DNA of 64,000 nt from Cohnella herbarum (GCF_012849095.1 NZ_CP051680.1:1674001-1738000); one strand, 5' to 3'. Positions 54,180 to 63,975 are shown, numbered from the stretch's first letter. Made by a program: numbers and translations. The notes: generated by a model not told the origin, from the sequence alone.

Positions 54180-56265
54180 CCTTCGGCGTGACGTACTTAC
54201 TTCCTCCGCGCCCTTTGACTTCCTCGATCATGACGGCGACCAGCAGCCGCGGATCGTCCGCGTTGAACCCTACGAACCAGCCATTCTCTTGACCGTCGTC
54301 GCCTTTGCTTGTTTTAAGCTCCGCAGTTCCCGTCTTGCCGGCGATAGAAGCGCCCTGAATATAGGCTCCGTGTCCGACGCCTTCGGGGCTGCTGACGGCT
54401 TTGACGAGATCGTCTTTCAAGATCGCGGCCGTATCCTGGGACATCGCTTGCTCCTTCCAGATAGACGGCAGATTCGCTTGATCGTCTATCGTCAACCTCG
54501 GATACGCGATATTCCCCTCGTTCACGATCGCCGAGAAAGCAAGCGCGACGTGAAGCGACGTCATCGTCACCTGCCCTTGCCCGTAACCGGAATCCGCGAG
54601 CTGAATGTCGCTTCGGATATCCCCGTTCGCCATCTGCGACTTACTAAGCGGATAAGCGATCGGAATCTCTTCGCCGATTCCGAACTTGGCCGCCTCTTCG
54701 ACGAATTTCTTTTTCCCGACTTGTAACGCCGCTTGAGCGAAATAGATATTGTCCGAATAGACGAGCGCCTTCGTGAGATCGACCGGATCAACGGCGTGTA
54801 CCCGCTTCACGTAATAGTTGCCCCAAGATCCGTCTTTGGCCCAAGTCAGACCGGCTATGGATTTCTCTTCGTTCGAATCCAAAGTTTTGGTGTCCATTCC
54901 GATCGCGGCGGTAACGATCTTGAAAGCGGAGCCCGGCGCATACCCTTTCGAGAAACGATTCAGGAAAGGATGGCGAGGGTCGTTATTCCACGTCTCGTAT
55001 TGCCCGCTGGATAAGCCGCGCACGAAAGCGTTCGGATCATAGGACGGACTGCTGAGCAGAGCCAATATTTCTCCCGTGGTCGGCTGAACGGCCGCGACGG
55101 AAGACGCGTCTTCCTTGACTTCGTTATAGATCTTCTTTTGCAATTCCGAATCGATCGTTAATTGAAAAGAGGTACCCGGAACCGCCGCCGATTCGGCAAG
55201 CACGGACTTACGAACGCCCCTATCGTCCGTAATCGTGATCAAGATGCCGTCTTTCCCTCTCAGTCGATCTTCTAATACTTGCTCCAAGCCGGCTTTGCCG
55301 ATGGAATCGCCAACCTCGTAACCCTGCGCCTTCCGTTTCTCCAATTGTTCCGCGTTAATCTCTCCGACATACCCGGTTAAATGGGCAGCGGCTTCTCCCA
55401 GCGGATAGACGCGTAGTTTCTTTTCCTGAATGACGACCCCGGGAAGATCCGGAAGGTCTCCGATTTCGTCTTCCGACACGAGAGCGATCGGCACGAAAAG
55501 ATCCGGCTTGACCCACGTCGCGCCTAGCTTGCGGTTAATTTCATTTATGCCGATGCCGAGTTTATTCGCAATGGAAGCTTTAACGTCTTCCGCGGTTTCG
55601 CCCAGTTTGCCGGGAACAATGCCAAGTTGCAGCACGTTGCCGTTAACGGCAAGGCCGTTGCCGAATTTGTCCATGATCTCTCCTCGCGGCGCGTCGACGG
55701 TTTGAACCCGGACTTTATCCCCTTCTTCCATATCCGGGAATATCAGCGACGGTTCCCACTGCACCAACCACTTCTCTTCATCGCTCTCTAGCATCTTGCG
55801 GATCGTGCCTTGGTGCTGGAATTCCACCGGTCCGGCAATCGTATCCATTCGTACGTTATATTTGAATTTGCGTACCTTTTCTTCGGAATTGACTGCTCCT
55901 TGCGAACTTTGCGCGTTTTGCGAGTTTTGCGCGTCCTGCGATTCTCTCGGTTCACGAGGAATCTCGGTAATGACGATGTTCTTGGCTTCGATTCCGGCGT
56001 AAATTTTCTCGTAGCGCTCGGCAAATTGTTGTTCGGTCATTCCGTCCTTCGATTGCGGGGTCAGTAAGGCGTACATTCCCGCGAAATCCAACTGCTGCCA
56101 TTCGGATAAGTAGCTTTCGCTCCTATCGGACGGAACGATAGACGGGATCGGCGTCGGGTTCTGGTTCGGTTTCGGCACGGCCGTCGATTCGTCGGCCGAG
56201 TTGCTGCATCCGAACAATACCAGAACGATTAAACCGCAGGCTAATGCTCCTTTACGCAACTTCAT
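54145..56265 (-). CDS. Class B penicillin-binding lipoprotein (MecA/PBP3-like)
   Basis: The 706-residue protein has a lipoprotein signal (LVLFGCSN), an NTF2-like MecA_N domain (about 50-180), a PBP dimerisation domain and a transpeptidase. Catalytic motifs are present: SAFK (Ser446), SDN (504-506) and KTG (644-646). It resembles B. subtilis PbpC and staphylococcal PBP2a, which tolerate beta-lactams. It crosslinks peptidoglycan outside the membrane. A low-complexity insert near residues 108-130 (SQDAQNSQNAQSSQ) comes from short DNA repeats. Confidence 0.93.
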   Translation of the reverse strand: MKLRKGALACGLIVLVLFGCSNSADESTAVPKPNQNPTPIPSIVPSDRSESYLSEWQQLDFAGMYALLTPQSKDGMTEQQFAERYEKIYAGIEAKNIVITEIPREPRESQDAQNSQNAQSSQGAVNSEEKVRKFKYNVRMDTIAGPVEFQHQGTIRKMLESDEEKWLVQWEPSLIFPDMEEGDKVRVQTVDAPRGEIMDKFGNGLAVNGNVLQLGIVPGKLGETAEDVKASIANKLGIGINEINRKLGATWVKPDLFVPIALVSEDEIGDLPDLPGVVIQEKKLRVYPLGEAAAHLTGYVGEINAEQLEKRKAQGYEVGDSIGKAGLEQVLEDRLRGKDGILITITDDRGVRKSVLAESAAVPGTSFQLTIDSELQKKIYNEVKEDASSVAAVQPTTGEILALLSSPSYDPNAFVRGLSSGQYETWNNDPRHPFLNRFSKGYAPGSAFKIVTAAIGMDTKTLDSNEEKSIAGLTWAKDGSWGNYYVKRVHAVDPVDLTKALVYSDNIYFAQAALQVGKKKFVEEAAKFGIGEEIPIAYPLSKSQMANGDIRSDIQLADSGYGQGQVTMTSLHVALAFSAIVNEGNIAYPRLTIDDQANLPSIWKEQAMSQDTAAILKDDLVKAVSSPEGVGHGAYIQGASIAGKTGTAELKTSKGDDGQENGWFVGFNADDPRLLVAVMIEEVKGRGGSKYVTPKVKRIFQQTLKE

Positions 56266-56505
56266 TATTCCGACCTCCTAGACTACGATAGAATACTCTT
56301 ATTCCTATTCGCTTCGTAATCTCTATTGCCTGCCGATCGATCGCAAAATAGCTTAATCGGTCCTGCTCGATCCAAAGCTATCATAGACCGGAGTCCCGTT
56401 TCATTCAATAGATGGACAATCATAGCCGGATGATAGCTTCGTAACAGCAGAAGAAGCCCGCTTCGGCGGATTGCCGAAACAGACTTCCAATCAAGCAATC
56501 ATGTT

Positions 56506-57645
56506 CTAAATCCCCAACTTATGCCCCTTTTCCAATCGCTGAATCTGCTTCTCTCCTTGGTCGGCTAACTCCCTGAACTGATTAATCGTATCCCGCATCT
56601 TAGGCAGAGCTTCCTGTTTGTAAGTGCTAATCGAATCCAATGCCGACAATACGTCGGTAAACGCCTGCTTCAGCGTATCCACGGAAATGCTCGTTTCTAG
56701 CGATTGCTTATGAATTTCGGTTCCCTGCTCCTTCAACATTCTGGACGTGCCCGCGATCAAGTCGTTCGTGGTTTGGTTTAGCAACTGGATTTTCTGCAGA
56801 ACGATTTTCTGATTATAGAGAGCGCTAGCGACGGTAACGGATATCTTCAATGCCGAGATCGTTACGTTCTTCGCCCTGTCTACCCCGCGGATCAGTTCCT
56901 TATTGTTGCGGATGACCACTTCGATGGCCATGATCCCTTGCTGATTCACGACTAACATTTGCTGCAAATCCATCATGCGCTGGCGGAGGGGAAACAGAAC
57001 TTCCTCGGTAATGAACCGAATCTTATCGGGATCTTCGTTACGCTGTTTGGCCTCCTCGATCTGCTGCTCGATCGATTCGTCCATCATGGCCCCGAGCTGT
57101 ATTTCCTTCTGAAGCTTCTTGGTCAATTCCCGGAGCGTCTGTTGCTCGATCTCGAGCGTGGTGTTGTCATTCTTGAGCGTTGTTTTTCCCTTATCCAACG
57201 AAACGACGATATCCGCAATGACGCTGTCTGCTTTCTCATATTTGATAAAATAAGCACGCAGTGGATTGAACAGCTTACCCAGGAAACCTCTCTTGGCAAA
57301 GTCCACTAGGCTTGGGTCTAAATCCTTCAGTTGCGTATGCAACTCGGAAAGCCCCTTAGCTACTTGCCCGCCCTCGTCTCCCGTCTTGGAGAGATTACCG
57401 ACCGAAATCTGCAGCAGCGAATTTTTGTCCGAAGACGATTTCATCGTTTGAAGGCCGAAAGCGTCGATCGATTGCAGAATTTCCTTCCGCTTCTCCATCG
57501 ACTCGATATCCATGGCCATTATCGTCGCTACGTTTAAATCCGCCGTCTCTTTCAGTTTAGCGAGTTCCTCCGGCATAGGCTTTACCTCTTGTTCAATGAC
57601 CGACTTAATCTCTTCCGGACTAGCGACTTCCATTGTGAACGACAT
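56506..57645 (-). CDS. TelA/YaaN family protein
   Basis: A 379-residue, mostly helical cytosolic protein matching TelA (toxic-anion resistance; YaaN in Bacillus). It has the family stretches KRGFLGKLFNPLRAYF and MMDESIEQQI, and VVIRNNKELIRGVDRAKNVT. ATG 57645 is favoured because GAGGAGG lies six bases before it; the ATG at 57651 directly abuts that site. It is the third gene of an operon with the SBP-vWA and coiled-coil membrane proteins. The molecular role of TelA is still unclear; stress or envelope protection is usual. Confidence 0.9.
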   Translation of the reverse strand: MSFTMEVASPEEIKSVIEQEVKPMPEELAKLKETADLNVATIMAMDIESMEKRKEILQSIDAFGLQTMKSSSDKNSLLQISVGNLSKTGDEGGQVAKGLSELHTQLKDLDPSLVDFAKRGFLGKLFNPLRAYFIKYEKADSVIADIVVSLDKGKTTLKNDNTTLEIEQQTLRELTKKLQKEIQLGAMMDESIEQQIEEAKQRNEDPDKIRFITEEVLFPLRQRMMDLQQMLVVNQQGIMAIEVVIRNNKELIRGVDRAKNVTISALKISVTVASALYNQKIVLQKIQLLNQTTNDLIAGTSRMLKEQGTEIHKQSLETSISVDTLKQAFTDVLSALDSISTYKQEALPKMRDTINQFRELADQGEKQIQRLEKGHKLGI

Positions 57646-57668
57646 GGCCATCCTCCTCAGGTTTCTGA

Positions 57669-59366
57669 TTACATTTGAACGTTAAACAAATTGCCGATCT
57701 TGTAGACGACATCATCCGTATCCGCATTGATGCTAGCTGCTTCGTTAATGCTCGAAATGCTCTGAAGAGCCTTGATGTTCGCATTGTATCCGATCGTATA
57801 GATAGGGATCTTGTAGGTCTGGACTAACTCCTTAATATCGTTAAGCGAATACCCTTCGTTCGTCTCCCCGTCGCTCAGGACAAAAATAACCGGCTTCTGA
57901 TTCGGATTAATCTTCAACTCGTCCTGAAGCAGCTTTAACGCAACGACGATTCCATCGAAAGTAGCCGTCCCTCCGCCGGATTGCAGGCTGTTCACCGCGC
58001 CGACGAACATCGACTGCTGCAACGTATCAAACTTCGCTATAGGCAAGTTAATGGTAACGTCGCTGGAATAGGAGACGAGACCGATGCTGTTGTCTTTCCC
58101 CAAATATTTCTGTCCTTTCAGCAACGATTCCTTAAGCCGGTTCAACGGTTCGCCGTCCATGCTGCCCGACACGTCCGTTACGAACACGGCCGCAATCGGG
58201 TGGCTGCCGTTTTTCTTCTCTTTCCACAGCTTCTGCGCGGAAGACAGCAAGCTTCCATCGACCGCCGCCAGTTCCGGCTTGTAGTCTTCAAGCTGATTAA
58301 AACCTTTGTCCTTGGCAAAGCTTTGATATTTATCTTGCAAAACGAATTCCGCGAACTTCTTAAGGATGTCTAGCTTTTCTTGGGGGAGCTGACCTAACGC
58401 ATACAACGGACTGTCATGCCTCACTCCGAATGGCGTGAACACGTATCCGCTCTTCAAATCCTCCGCGTTGACGTAGGTCTGGTATTCCAACACGAAACCG
58501 TCCAACCTTCCGGACTTGGCCGCGTCTCGCATCTGAATGGTCGTCGAAGCTATGAAGGGAACGTTCGCTTGAAATTGCTGGAACCCTAGAACCGCTTTCT
58601 CGCTTAAGATGTCAGAGCTATCGAACGAATCGAGAGCCGTAAGGAGGAAGTTGATCCCCGTCGAACTGGCGAAAGGGTCCGTATATCCCATCGAAAATTC
58701 GTTGTTCGCTATCGCTTCCGTTACGGTTTTGACGTTAACGGAGCCATACTTCTCCACCAATGCATCGTACTTCGCTTTGGATATGACGATACCCGGCACA
58801 TTCCCGACTAGTCGCTTGGATATCATTACCGTCGGGACTCCGCTCGACTTTATCATCTCGCCCCACAGTTCATTGGAAGGCGTGAAGGCGTCGGGAACGT
58901 ATTTCCCGGATTTGATGTAATCGGTCGCCGTTCCGGAAGCGATATTCCGTACGAGAACGGATGCGGTCATCCCGTTCACGTCGATATTGGCTTTGTTAAA
59001 CTCGGTCGCGACCTCGGTTAACCAACCGTCTACGCCGGTTCCCGACTTTTCCGTAGAGGAGAAAATTTCAACGAACTGATCCGTCGTGTTGTTTACGGTT
59101 ATCGGATACTTGGATATATCCGGCAACGAGGCCGCGACGTCGACGGGATCCAGATCGATCTGCCCCTTGACCGGCTCCGCGGAAGTTACGGATATTTTCG
59201 AATATAGCTTGCTTAATTTCTTACCGGCGTCCTCCGTGGTGACTTGCGATTTGGACTTCCCTAAGTCGGAGGTCAGATTCACCCCGTAATACACAAGCGC
59301 GAACACCAAAACCAAAACCAGTCCTGCCAACAGTAAAAACTTACGCGAATTAGCCACTCCCCTCAC
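57669..59366 (-). CDS. Membrane-anchored SBP-like plus vWA domain protein
   Basis: The 565-residue protein has one N-terminal anchor, then a periplasmic-binding-like (SBP_bac_11) domain (about 90-370) and a C-terminal von Willebrand A domain. The vWA metal site is complete: DVSGSM, a threonine in GGTATF and VLSDGETNEG. The domains face outside the cell. It lies between TelA and the coiled-coil gene with gaps of 23 bp and 3 bp, so all three are one transcript. The combination suggests ligand or ion sensing joined to adhesion or assembly; the function is not known. Confidence 0.88.
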   Translation of the reverse strand: MRGVANSRKFLLLAGLVLVLVFALVYYGVNLTSDLGKSKSQVTTEDAGKKLSKLYSKISVTSAEPVKGQIDLDPVDVAASLPDISKYPITVNNTTDQFVEIFSSTEKSGTGVDGWLTEVATEFNKANIDVNGMTASVLVRNIASGTATDYIKSGKYVPDAFTPSNELWGEMIKSSGVPTVMISKRLVGNVPGIVISKAKYDALVEKYGSVNVKTVTEAIANNEFSMGYTDPFASSTGINFLLTALDSFDSSDILSEKAVLGFQQFQANVPFIASTTIQMRDAAKSGRLDGFVLEYQTYVNAEDLKSGYVFTPFGVRHDSPLYALGQLPQEKLDILKKFAEFVLQDKYQSFAKDKGFNQLEDYKPELAAVDGSLLSSAQKLWKEKKNGSHPIAAVFVTDVSGSMDGEPLNRLKESLLKGQKYLGKDNSIGLVSYSSDVTINLPIAKFDTLQQSMFVGAVNSLQSGGGTATFDGIVVALKLLQDELKINPNQKPVIFVLSDGETNEGYSLNDIKELVQTYKIPIYTIGYNANIKALQSISSINEAASINADTDDVVYKIGNLFNVQM

Positions 59367-59369
59367 CTC

Positions 59370-60104
59370 TCACTGTTTGTAATATTTCGTCTGCTTGATC
59401 AACGAGTCGATCTCCTGCATCCCGGGCATGTTTTCGATTTCTCCCGGATCAAGACCGTCTAGGCGCGAAATTTCCATCAGCAACTTATCCAGCTTCAACA
59501 GCATTTCTTCGTTCGCATCCAGAGAGCTCTTCACGAAAGCAAGATGTTCGTTATGCATATTCGCTTTCTCTTGCTGAAGCTTCGAAGATAAGCGCTCCGG
59601 ATCCCGCCTCCAAGCGCCTTCGAGCTCCGACTCGTCGAAGACGGAAAACCTGTTCAAGACGCTCCTTACATTCATGTAGAAGAGCTTCTCTACCGTCAGA
59701 ACGACGGAAGCAAACTTCTTGTAGCTTAACTCGTTCGGTTCGAATCGCTGGTTAAGGACTTGAAATAATGTCAGTTGCTTCTTTCTCATTCTCTCGAGTT
59801 GCTCCAAGGCGAGCGAAATATCTTCCCGAAATGACTTGACGTGCTTGTAGCGAACAATGGCTTGCACGAAGTCTTCATGGGTTTGGAGTTGCTTTACCGG
59901 GAGCGCGACCGATGACTTAAACAGTAATGCGTAGCTGCCGTAAAGCACGGCAAACGTGCTTGCGAACAGCAAAGTGACTCCTGATGCCGTAGCGAGAGCA
60001 TTCTCGCCGAACGTTACTCCGATAAGTCCTGGCGACAGCACGACAATGTTTACGACCGCGACGCCAACAATGAGTCCGAGCAGCTTAACGAACTTTGCAC
60101 CCAT
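59370..60104 (-). CDS. Two-helix membrane protein with cytosolic coiled coil (XpaC-like position)
   Basis: A 244-residue protein with two hydrophobic helices in the first 65 residues and a long charged helical C-terminal part. It takes the place that XpaC has beside YaaN in Bacillus, but I cannot confirm homology. It is first in the operon and its ATG follows GGGGTAAG-like sequence. It could be the membrane partner of TelA. Confidence 0.7.
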   Translation of the reverse strand: MGAKFVKLLGLIVGVAVVNIVVLSPGLIGVTFGENALATASGVTLLFASTFAVLYGSYALLFKSSVALPVKQLQTHEDFVQAIVRYKHVKSFREDISLALEQLERMRKKQLTLFQVLNQRFEPNELSYKKFASVVLTVEKLFYMNVRSVLNRFSVFDESELEGAWRRDPERLSSKLQQEKANMHNEHLAFVKSSLDANEEMLLKLDKLLMEISRLDGLDPGEIENMPGMQEIDSLIKQTKYYKQ

Positions 60105-60171
60105 CGACGCTTACCCCTCTATCGTCCATTTCTATATGTGTACGCGCCAAGGTCGCAAATCATGGATAATA

Positions 60172-60205
60172 AAAATAAAGGAATGCCCAAATCCGGCATT
60201 CCTTC
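60172..60205 (-). terminator. Terminator of mnmH
   Basis: AAGGAATGCC-7-GGCATTCCTT, followed on the minus strand by TATTTTTATT. Confidence 0.85.
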
Positions 60206-60223
60206 CGTTTAACCTATTTGATT

Positions 60224-61285
60224 TTAATGGGCACGCTGATCTTCTGCTGCTCTTTGTTTGTTGGATATGACCGCTTCCACGGCTTGAATAGCCTCGTCCA
60301 CCGAATCGGCCTGAATAACCGCTTTATTCATCGGTTCGTACTGATCGAAGGAATGCTCGTAACGAGGATCATAGTAATATTCGAGAAGCAGTTCCACCGC
60401 CCGGTCATACTTACTATCCTTCAGGCTCTGCTCGATTTCAGCCGCAATGGGCGTATGGATCCGGGATTTGATCTTATGAAACGCCAACAGGCACGCATCG
60501 TGATTTTCCCATGGCCGATAGTCTTTAAGAATCTGATCGACCCGCGCCTTCAACGGAAGCTCAAGTAAAATCTGCGTTCCTTCTTCCTTCTTGCGCATGA
60601 GGAAATCGGGAAGCACGACTTTGCCGATTCGTTTGCTTTCCGCTTCGAAAATCACGTAAGGAGCATTGTGGATATGCAGCATTTCATCCAAGAGCAAGGA
60701 ATCGAACGTCTTCTGGTTATGAGCCTTCAAGCCGATATGTCCGAAAATGGATCCGCGATGTCCCGCTAGCCGTTCCAAGTCCAACACTGCCGCCCCTTGC
60801 TCTTGCAATGCGCTTAACACGGCGGTTTTACCGCATCCCGTAAGTCCTTGAAGGATAAAGGCAGGCGATTCGAACGGAATCGACTCCAGGGAGTCGATCA
60901 CCCATTTGCGATAAGCCTTGTATCCCCCGATTAATCGGTATACGCGAATGTCCATCAAGGATAAGAGTGTCGCCGTCGTCCGGCTCCGCATCCCTCCGCG
61001 CCAACAGAAAACCGCTTTTTTCCCGGGGATTCGCCCGAAACTCCTCACGAATGAAGGCAACTTGGCGGAGACGATCTCTAGCCCCCTCTCCTTCGCGGCC
61101 TGAATGCTCGTCTGTTTATACAGCGTTCCGATCTCGGCGCGTTCCGCGTCGTCGAAGATCGGAATATTCAGGCTGCCCGGTATCGTAGCTTCTTCGAATT
61201 CGGAAGGGGAACGGACATCGATTAATGTAAGCTCTTTGGTATTGCGTAACGAAGCCCATTCTTCTAACGTTAAATCTTGCAACAT
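60224..61285 (-). CDS. mnmH: tRNA 2-selenouridine synthase
   Basis: The 353-residue protein (SelU/MnmH) replaces sulfur by selenium at wobble 2-thiouridine in tRNA using selenophosphate. The N-terminal rhodanese domain has its cysteine in FCWRGGMRSR, and a P-loop (LTGCGKT) follows. Start is ATG 61285 after AAGGAG, 22 bp past the selD stop; the earlier in-frame codon at 61351 overlaps selD. It is co-transcribed with selD, its selenium donor. Confidence 0.93.
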   Translation of the reverse strand: MLQDLTLEEWASLRNTKELTLIDVRSPSEFEEATIPGSLNIPIFDDAERAEIGTLYKQTSIQAAKERGLEIVSAKLPSFVRSFGRIPGKKAVFCWRGGMRSRTTATLLSLMDIRVYRLIGGYKAYRKWVIDSLESIPFESPAFILQGLTGCGKTAVLSALQEQGAAVLDLERLAGHRGSIFGHIGLKAHNQKTFDSLLLDEMLHIHNAPYVIFEAESKRIGKVVLPDFLMRKKEEGTQILLELPLKARVDQILKDYRPWENHDACLLAFHKIKSRIHTPIAAEIEQSLKDSKYDRAVELLLEYYYDPRYEHSFDQYEPMNKAVIQADSVDEAIQAVEAVISNKQRAAEDQRAH

Positions 61286-61307
61286 GTCGACGTTCTCCTT
61301 CGCAGGG

Positions 61308-62351
61308 TCAAGCAACGACGATTCGGCTAGGATGATCCGTAGTAATTTCACCGATCAGGCTTGCTTCGACGCCTGCTTCCTTCATTTCTTGGAGTAGCTT
61401 CTCCGCTTGTTCCGAGTTGACGGATATCAATAATCCGCCGGAAGTAACGGCATCGCACAAGATCCAGCGACTGACCTGATCCATGTCTTCAGGAAACCGC
61501 ACATGGTCTTGTACGTGCAAAAAGTTGTTTTTCGTGCCGCCCGGCACGAAGCCGTTCTCGGCCAACTCCTTAACGCGAGGAAGAAGCGGAACATCCCGGT
61601 GATTAAGGATTAAGCCTACGTTACTTCCTCGGGCCATTTCCAAAGCATGTCCGATTAATCCGAATCCGGTCACGTCCGTGCAAGCATTCACATCGTAAGG
61701 CTCCATAATTTCGGCGGCTTTCTTATTTAACGTAGCCATAACTTCGGTTAATCGTGCGATCTCATCGGAGGATAATTGGTCTTTCTTGATCGAGGTCGTC
61801 AATATGCCGACGCCGATCGGTTTGGTCAGAATTAATTTGTCGCCGGGCTTAGCTCCCGCATTCGTGCGGATTCTGTCCGGATGAATTAATCCGGTAACGG
61901 CGAGACCGAACTTCGGTTCTTTGTCGTCAATGGAATGCCCTCCAACGAGCGTGGCTCCGGCTTCTCTGACTTTATCTCCGGCTCCGCGCAAAATATCGGC
62001 AAGAACTTGTTTGTCTAAAGTCGTAATCGGAAAAGCAACTATGTTCAATACCGTTAAGGGCTTGCCGCCCATCGCGTAAATATCGCTGATCGCGTTAGCC
62101 GCGGCGATTCGTCCGAAATCGTAAGGATCGTCTACGATCGGCGTAAAGAAATCGACGGTTTGTACCAATGCCATTTCATCGTTCAAACGATAAACGCCTG
62201 CGTCATCGCTAGTGTCTAGACCGACCAGTAGATTCGGGTTAGGCTCGGACTTAGGAAGGCTTTGAATCACCTGTTGCAGATCCCCGGGGCCGATTTTGCA
62301 TCCGCAGCCGCCCTTACTGGAAAGCGAAGTCAATTTAACTGTATCTTGCAT
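61308..62351 (-). CDS. selD: Selenide, water dikinase
   Basis: The 347-residue enzyme makes selenophosphate from selenide and ATP. The catalytic position is cysteine (GGCGCKIG), not selenocysteine, so it is made without the Sec machinery. ATP-site aspartates are visible in DTSDDAGV and TVDFFTP. It lies upstream of mnmH in one operon. No selA, selB or selC is seen in the window, so selenouridine formation is the obvious use of the product here. Confidence 0.96.
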   Translation of the reverse strand: MQDTVKLTSLSSKGGCGCKIGPGDLQQVIQSLPKSEPNPNLLVGLDTSDDAGVYRLNDEMALVQTVDFFTPIVDDPYDFGRIAAANAISDIYAMGGKPLTVLNIVAFPITTLDKQVLADILRGAGDKVREAGATLVGGHSIDDKEPKFGLAVTGLIHPDRIRTNAGAKPGDKLILTKPIGVGILTTSIKKDQLSSDEIARLTEVMATLNKKAAEIMEPYDVNACTDVTGFGLIGHALEMARGSNVGLILNHRDVPLLPRVKELAENGFVPGGTKNNFLHVQDHVRFPEDMDQVSRWILCDAVTSGGLLISVNSEQAEKLLQEMKEAGVEASLIGEITTDHPSRIVVA

Positions 62352-62431
62352 GAATCATTCACTGTCCTTTCCTGTTGTTTCCTACCTTAAATCGTACACT
62401 AACTGCTCCGATGAACGCAATTCAAACAAGC

Positions 62432-62476
62432 AAAAACGGATTCCGCCGTCCTTAGGAATGGCGGAAAACCGTTTTT
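62432..62476 (-). terminator. Second hairpin between ctaB and selD
   Basis: AAAAACGG-TTCCGCC and GGCGGAA-CCGTTTTT; symmetric, so it may work in both directions. Confidence 0.75.
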
Positions 62477-62526
62477 GTCGGAGACGATTCATATAAGTAG
62501 AGCAAATTAACTACTTACTGAATCGT

Positions 62527-62567
62527 AAAAAAATCCCGCTCTACGCCTTCGAGGCGAAACGCGGGAT
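62527..62567 (-). terminator. Terminator of ctaB
   Basis: TCCCGC pairs with GCGGGA around an inner CGCCT/AGGCG stem, with seven Ts on the minus strand; it lies 10 bp past the stop. Confidence 0.8.
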
Positions 62568-62576
62568 GAAGTTCGA

Positions 62577-63497
62577 TTAGAACAATGGCATGAGCAGCGA
62601 GTAGCCGATAACGAACAGCAAAACGACCGTAATGTGATTCAACGAGAAAATGAACATCGATCTCGCCCAGCCGCTCTCTTGCATGCGGCGATATCCGACG
62701 AAGCTCAGAATCAGCCATGCCGCGCTGAGCAACGCGTTCGTTATGGCGATATAAGGGTTAAACGACCAGAACAAGAAGCTGGAGGCGATAAGCGCCACGA
62801 GATACGCGTTCATCTGAAGGTATGTTCTCCGAATGCCTTTGGCGACAGGCAACATCGGAATGTTAGCCGCGCGATATTCCTCCATACGACGAATCGCGAT
62901 CGCGTAGAAATGCGGCATTTGCCAGATCACCATCAACAAGAATAGAGCGGCGATACCGGGATGCATCATATCGGACGAGATTGCGGCCCACCCGATAAGA
63001 GGCGGTGTCGCTCCCGATAAGCTCCCAACTTCCGTATTATAGACCGTTCTGCGTTTCGTCCACATCGTGTAAGGGACGACATAGAGGAACAGGCCGAGGA
63101 ATCCGAACAACGCGGCAAGCGGCGAAGCCATGTACAGGACGAACAATCCGACGATCGCCATCCCGATCCCGATGACCAATCCGGTAGTCATGCTCACACG
63201 ACCGGTTACGGTAGGTCGCCTCTTCGTTCGTTCCATGATGACATCGATATCCCGATCGTACAAATTATTGAACGCTCCCGCGGAACCGATCACCAAAGAG
63301 GAACCGATGAACGCGAGCGCGATGCTTCCGATTTTATCGAAGAACGGGATTTCATTGACGAACAATGCCATGCTAAGCCCCGCGAACATCGCAATGAGAT
63401 TAGACTTAATGATACCTATTTTTATCGTATCGAATAATACTTTCGAGAATGAGTTCGTTGACAAGTCGAAACTCAATTGACCGGTTTGCGTACGCAT
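62577..63497 (-). CDS. ctaB: Protoheme IX farnesyltransferase
   Basis: A 306-residue membrane enzyme of the UbiA fold that adds a farnesyl group to heme b to make heme O for cytochrome oxidase. The prenyl-diphosphate metal site is visible as NNLYDRDID, and a second acidic/loop region as MERTKRRP. Nine or so hydrophobic helices are present. Other oxidase genes are not in the window. Upstream (63498-63706) I see nothing else. Confidence 0.95.
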   Translation of the reverse strand: MRTQTGQLSFDLSTNSFSKVLFDTIKIGIIKSNLIAMFAGLSMALFVNEIPFFDKIGSIALAFIGSSLVIGSAGAFNNLYDRDIDVIMERTKRRPTVTGRVSMTTGLVIGIGMAIVGLFVLYMASPLAALFGFLGLFLYVVPYTMWTKRRTVYNTEVGSLSGATPPLIGWAAISSDMMHPGIAALFLLMVIWQMPHFYAIAIRRMEEYRAANIPMLPVAKGIRRTYLQMNAYLVALIASSFLFWSFNPYIAITNALLSAAWLILSFVGYRRMQESGWARSMFIFSLNHITVVLLFVIGYSLLMPLF

Positions 63498-63706
63498 GAC
63501 ACAAACACTCCTCCCTGTTCCTTCTCACCTCCACATGCTAACATAAATTTTCATCCGCGTACTCGTTAGTTGCAGAGCCATCATCATTCTGTCATAAACC
63601 TGTGGCACTTTCGTTAACAATGTGTCGAATCCGTGAACGGAAGGCGTTTTTGATCTGGTAAGACTCGCCGATGATCATGTGATTTTTCGTTCTTTCAAAA
63701 TAATAC

Positions 63707-63735
63707 TTGCTTCTTCACGTGAACTGCTGTAAAGT
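63707..63735 (+). promoter_or_regulatory. Probable tRNA promoter
   Basis: TTGCTT (63707-63712), 17 bases, TAAAGT (63730-63735), ending 45 bp before the tRNA. Confidence 0.45.
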
Positions 63736-63780
63736 ATGAATTCTGGTCGATGAAATAAATATGATGCTCGTTTTTACTTT

Positions 63781-63860
<80 letters not shown>

Positions 63861-63938
63861 CGCATTCGAATTTACACTCTATATACAGATACCTTTAAAC
63901 CGGAAACAACGGTAGGAAGGTGTTTTTTTATGTAACGA

Positions 63939-63967
63939 AGAAGTCCGCGATTCAGTCGCGGACTTCT
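63939..63967. terminator. Strong hairpin near the window end
   Basis: A perfect 12-bp stem AGAAGTCCGCGA-TTCAG-TCGCGGACTTCT. It probably ends a minus-strand gene that enters from beyond the window. Confidence 0.6.
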
Positions 63968-63975
63968 CTGCTTCA

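Noticed and set aside
56283..56498. A 71-residue minus-strand frame between TelA and the PBP
   Set aside because: No ribosome site, no recognisable domain; probably non-coding spacer.
61308..62351. Selenocysteine in SelD
   Set aside because: The active-site codon encodes cysteine (GGCGCKIG), and there is no in-frame TGA at that point.
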